Origin: an uncultured Clostridia bacterium
GTDB lineage: Bacteria; Bacillota; Clostridia; Oscillospirales; Acutalibacteraceae
NCBI GenBank assembly: GCA_937907605.1
Contig: CALCYI010000027.1
Span: 10,788-74,787, forward strand
DNA length: 64,000 nucleotides
Direction of reading: 5' to 3'
Below, one piece after another: positions 61,605 through 64,000 of the stretch; within the stretch, counting starts at the first letter, position 1, and the number at the start of each line of letters is the position of its first letter. The translations under genes and the position numbers were made by a program. The notes under the pieces are model-generated. The model saw nothing but the letters and a program-made list of their open reading frames with translations. It was not told the origin of the DNA and did not search any database.

Positions 61605-62359
61605 TGATTGACTATAAGGACATACTGTTTTTCATAGTCGTATTTGTCGCTAACGTTATCCAGAGTATTACGGGTTTTGCAGGTACGGTGCTCGCTATGC
61701 CGTTTTCGATAATGCTTGTAGGCTATAATACCGCAAAGCCTATACTCAACGTTCTCGGCATAGTAATATCCCTCGGCGTTATGGGGACTAACCATAAAGC
61801 TCTTAATAAAAAGGAGTTCCTCAAGATTATTTTCATAATGCTTATAGGTATGATGGCGGGATATTTTATCACTAAGGAATTCAGTATAAGCGCAACGCTT
61901 TTATACAGGGCGCTCGGTATTATCGTGCTGGTGTTCGTTTGTATCGGCGTGTTTAATTCATATTCGGAAAAATACAGAAAAAAGAAAAAGGAAACCAATG
62001 AAAAAACCAGTTTCCTTGCGTATCTCGTGCTCGTTGTTGCGGGCATAGTCCACGGAATGTTTATCTGCGGCGGACCGCTGCTCGTTGTTTATGCCTCCGA
62101 GAAAATCAAGGGCAGGGACGAGTTCAGGGTTACCGTATCTGCCGTGTGGGCTGTGCTCAATACGATTATCCTTTTTTCCGATATTAAGGACGGCTATTTT
62201 AATCCGAAGCTTTTTTTATCGCTCGGAATATGCATTGCGCTGCTTTTCGTTGCGCTACTTGCAGGAAATCTGATATTCAGGCATATAAACAAAAAGTGGT
62301 TTATGATAATCACTTATTCGCTTATGGGTATCAGCGGTATTTCTCTGCTGTTAAAATGA
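61604..62359 (+). CDS. TauE/SafE-family anion (sulfonate) exporter
   Basis: 251 residues, about eight membrane segments in two halves, each opening with a glycine/proline-rich helix (QSITGFAGTVLAMPFSIML and AGIVHGMFICGGPLLVVY). The family exports sulfite and C2-C3 organosulfonates. In sulfoquinovose pathways of Firmicutes such a carrier releases the C3 sulfonate end product. Start overlap TAATG with the isomerase. Confidence 0.87.
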   Translation: MIDYKDILFFIVVFVANVIQSITGFAGTVLAMPFSIMLVGYNTAKPILNVLGIVISLGVMGTNHKALNKKEFLKIIFIMLIGMMAGYFITKEFSISATLLYRALGIIVLVFVCIGVFNSYSEKYRKKKKETNEKTSFLAYLVLVVAGIVHGMFICGGPLLVVYASEKIKGRDEFRVTVSAVWAVLNTIILFSDIKDGYFNPKLFLSLGICIALLFVALLAGNLIFRHINKKWFMIITYSLMGISGISLLLK

Positions 62360-62363
62360 GCGG

Positions 62364-62392
62364 TTGAAAAACGGCTTGTTTTCTGTTATAAA
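62364..62392 (+). promoter_or_regulatory. Second promoter in the operon, before the GPH symporter
   Basis: TTGAAA, 17-base spacer, TATAAA, 58 bases before the symporter start. Confidence 0.6.
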
Positions 62393-62450
62393 TATAATTG
62401 GAAATCACTTCTTTGAAAGAAGAAATATATAATTTTTAAGGAGTAAAATT

Positions 62451-63905
62451 ATGGAAGAAAAAGCTTTAACTCACGGCATTAAGCTTAAGGATAAGGTCGG
62501 CTATGCTCTCGGCGACGCAGGCGGACTTTTAACCTTCTCGCTTATCGGCTCATTTTTGACCGTATTTTATACGGATACGCTTAAAATTCCGCTTGAGCAG
62601 ATTACGGTATTAATGCTCGTTGCGAGAATTTGGGACGCAATTAACGACCCTATGTGGGGCGCGTTCATTGACTCGAGGAAGCCTACAAAATGGGGACGCT
62701 TCAGACCTTATATTTTCTGGTTCTCAATCCCTATGGCTGTTGCAGCGGGCTTAATGTTTACGAAGTTTGACTTTATTCCGCAGTCAAAGTATATCGTTTA
62801 TGCCTACATTACGTATATCCTCTACGGTATGATGTACACGGCGGTTAATATCCCCTACGGCTCGCTCGCTTCCGTTGTTACCGACGACGAGCTTGAGAGG
62901 TCCTCGCTTTCGATGTGGCGTTCAATCGGCGCGGGCGTCGGTGGACTTCCGGGACAGATTCTTCTTCCGATGTTCGTTTATTCCGTAGTACGCGACGCAA
63001 ACGGTAATGAGATTGTCGACGAAGCAGGCAACGTTGTTAAGGAGCTCAACGGTTCGGTTCTCACTATTGCCGTTATCGCGCTTGCCGCGCTTTCGATTCT
63101 CGTTTACTTCCTTCATTTCAAGATGACGAAGGAGAGAATTTCACTTCCCGCAAAGCAGGCTGAAAAGAAGTACAATCTCTTCAAGACAATGAAGGACTTA
63201 TTCTCAAACCTTCCGTTTATCGTACTCTGTATCGTATCTATGCTTCTTATCGCGTTCCAGATGTACTATCAGACGGCGTTTAACTATCTGTTTAAGGATT
63301 ATTATGCAAAACCCGGACTCTATGCGGTTGTTACAATTTGTACATACGGACCCATGGCAATCTTCCTTCCCTTTATGGGCAAGCTTGTTAAGAAGTTCGG
63401 TAAGAAGGAGCTCTGCGCAGTCGGCCTCGGCTTCGCCGCAATTGTAAACATTCTTCTCTTCGTTATAAGAGGAACCGCTCTTGCTCATAATCCGTACGTA
63501 TTCCTTGCGTTTACGTTCTTCTCGGGTATGGGTCAGACCTTCCTTGTTCTTGAGGTTTGGGCGCTCGTAATGGACGTTATCGACTACCATGAGCTTAGAA
63601 CTCACAGACGCGAAGAGGGAACCGCATATTCTTTGTATTCCTTCACAAGAAAGCTCGGTCAGACTCTCGCAGGCGCAGGCGTTCCGATTCTCCTCAAGGC
63701 AATCGGCTACGACAGCAACAGGGTAGGGCTCGGTCAGTCCAAGGAAGTGCTTGATAAACTCTACGATATTTCAACCCTCGTTCCCGCTATTACGCTCGGC
63801 GTAATGTGCGTGCTTCTCGCTTTATTCTATAGCCTTTCAAAGAAAAAGCTTGTACAGATACACGAGGAGCTTGCACAGGTAAGAATTGAGGAAGAAACCG
63901 AATAA
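62451..63905 (+). CDS. GPH-family symporter, probable importer of the operon's sulfosugar glycoside
   Basis: 484 residues, about 12 membrane segments. The family motif is VARIWDAINDPMWGAFIDSRKPTKWGRFRPY, with DVIDYHELRTHRREEGTAYSLYSF in the second half. E. coli YihO and YihP, sulfoquinovose carriers, belong to the same GPH family. SD AAGGAG precedes ATG 62451. An insert (DANGNEIVDEAGNVVKELN) lies near residue 185. It ends the operon before a strong terminator. Confidence 0.9.
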   Translation: MEEKALTHGIKLKDKVGYALGDAGGLLTFSLIGSFLTVFYTDTLKIPLEQITVLMLVARIWDAINDPMWGAFIDSRKPTKWGRFRPYIFWFSIPMAVAAGLMFTKFDFIPQSKYIVYAYITYILYGMMYTAVNIPYGSLASVVTDDELERSSLSMWRSIGAGVGGLPGQILLPMFVYSVVRDANGNEIVDEAGNVVKELNGSVLTIAVIALAALSILVYFLHFKMTKERISLPAKQAEKKYNLFKTMKDLFSNLPFIVLCIVSMLLIAFQMYYQTAFNYLFKDYYAKPGLYAVVTICTYGPMAIFLPFMGKLVKKFGKKELCAVGLGFAAIVNILLFVIRGTALAHNPYVFLAFTFFSGMGQTFLVLEVWALVMDVIDYHELRTHRREEGTAYSLYSFTRKLGQTLAGAGVPILLKAIGYDSNRVGLGQSKEVLDKLYDISTLVPAITLGVMCVLLALFYSLSKKKLVQIHEELAQVRIEEETE

Positions 63906-63912
63906 TAAATCA

Positions 63913-63943
63913 ATTAAAGGACGGGCATTGCCCGTCCTTTAAT
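63913..63943 (+). terminator. Terminator of the sulfosugar operon
   Basis: Stem AAAGGACGGG / CCCGTCCTTT with the loop CATTG. Confidence 0.9.
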
Positions 63944-63957
63944 TACAGCGTGTCGAA

Positions 63958-63985
63958 AAAGTCCACCTAAAAAGGTGGGCTTTTG
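63958..63985 (+). terminator. Second hairpin at the window edge
   Basis: CCACCT-AAAA-AGGTGG followed by GCTTTTG; the flanking GTGTCGAAAAAGTCCACC looks like a dispersed intergenic unit. An SD-like AAAGAGGAGG ends the window, so a further gene probably begins just beyond. Confidence 0.6.
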
Positions 63986-64000
63986 TTGTTAAAGAGGAGG

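Overview
The window looks like chromosomal DNA of an anaerobic Firmicute of class Clostridia, most like the Ruminococcaceae/Oscillospirales of gut or rumen. This rests on gene order and content, not on a marker-gene search. The supporting signs are a recO gene preceded by a YqzL-type small gene, era-ybeY-phoH, ylxM-ffh-rpsP-khpA-rimM-trmD, a division/cell wall (dcw) cluster without ftsA, an HPr with both His15 and Ser46, ECF vitamin transport, GPH sugar symporters, and strong SD sequences with TTGACA/TATAAT promoters. The MurE motif DNPR points to meso-diaminopimelate peptidoglycan.

Layout. 1-5700: end of recD2, an isolated mreB, a corrinoid adenosyltransferase and a three-gene ECF transporter in one tightly overlapped run closed by a terminator. 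5798-8344: an XRE regulator, then a small conserved protein and an FkbM-type methyltransferase on the minus strand. 8450-14876: CBS protein, phoH, ybeY, era, yqzL-like, recO, mutS2. 15064-18705: ylxM, ffh, rpsP, khpA, rimM, trmD. 18885-24460: HPr, a secreted beta-helix protein, uvrC, rsmD, coaD and a coiled-coil protein. 24568-25968 (minus): GPH symporter. 26191-39145: dcw cluster mraZ-rsmH-ftsL-ftsI-murE-mraY-ftsW-murG-murA-ftsQ and ftsZ. 39440-44038 (minus): GH38 mannosidase, a small unknown protein and glycerate kinase. 44171-46216: initiator tRNA, a DUF1508-type protein, an unusual RpiB-fold isomerase and a PI-PLC-like protein. 46242-52494: an envelope region with a repeat-bearing membrane protein (minus), a secreted protein of 1690 residues and a small acidic protein. 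52594-57508: DUF4364-like, trmK, Nif3/YqfO, rqcH, ispD, ispF. 57598-63905: a catabolic operon resembling sulfoquinovose (plant sulfolipid sugar) use: YihQ-like GH31 enzyme, DUF4867 protein, fucose-isomerase-like protein, TauE/SafE exporter, GPH importer.

How it works together. Most of the window is housekeeping: translation, rRNA and tRNA maturation, DNA repair, isoprenoid and CoA synthesis, wall and division. The accessory parts are polysaccharide and sulfosugar use plus envelope proteins. The observations I rate highest are: (i) the sulfosugar operon, whose GH31 enzyme has Gln where E. coli YihQ has the sulfonate-contacting Arg301 and whose operator-like inverted repeat brackets the -35 box; (ii) exact TGTWAH-N5-TGTWAH (WalR-type) boxes upstream of mraZ, ftsZ and the giant secreted protein; (iii) a shared LEPPK peptide in the cytoplasmic tails of FtsW and FtsQ; (iv) a hairpin that buries the murA ribosome binding site; (v) an RpiB-fold isomerase that has lost His9, His99 and Arg133.

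No stretch over 300 bases lacks a gene. The longest are 39146-39439, with two terminators and a phased repeat array, and 46875-47146, with a WalR-type box. No CRISPR array, insertion sequence, prophage gene or rRNA was seen. All family names come from reading motifs by eye, with no database search.
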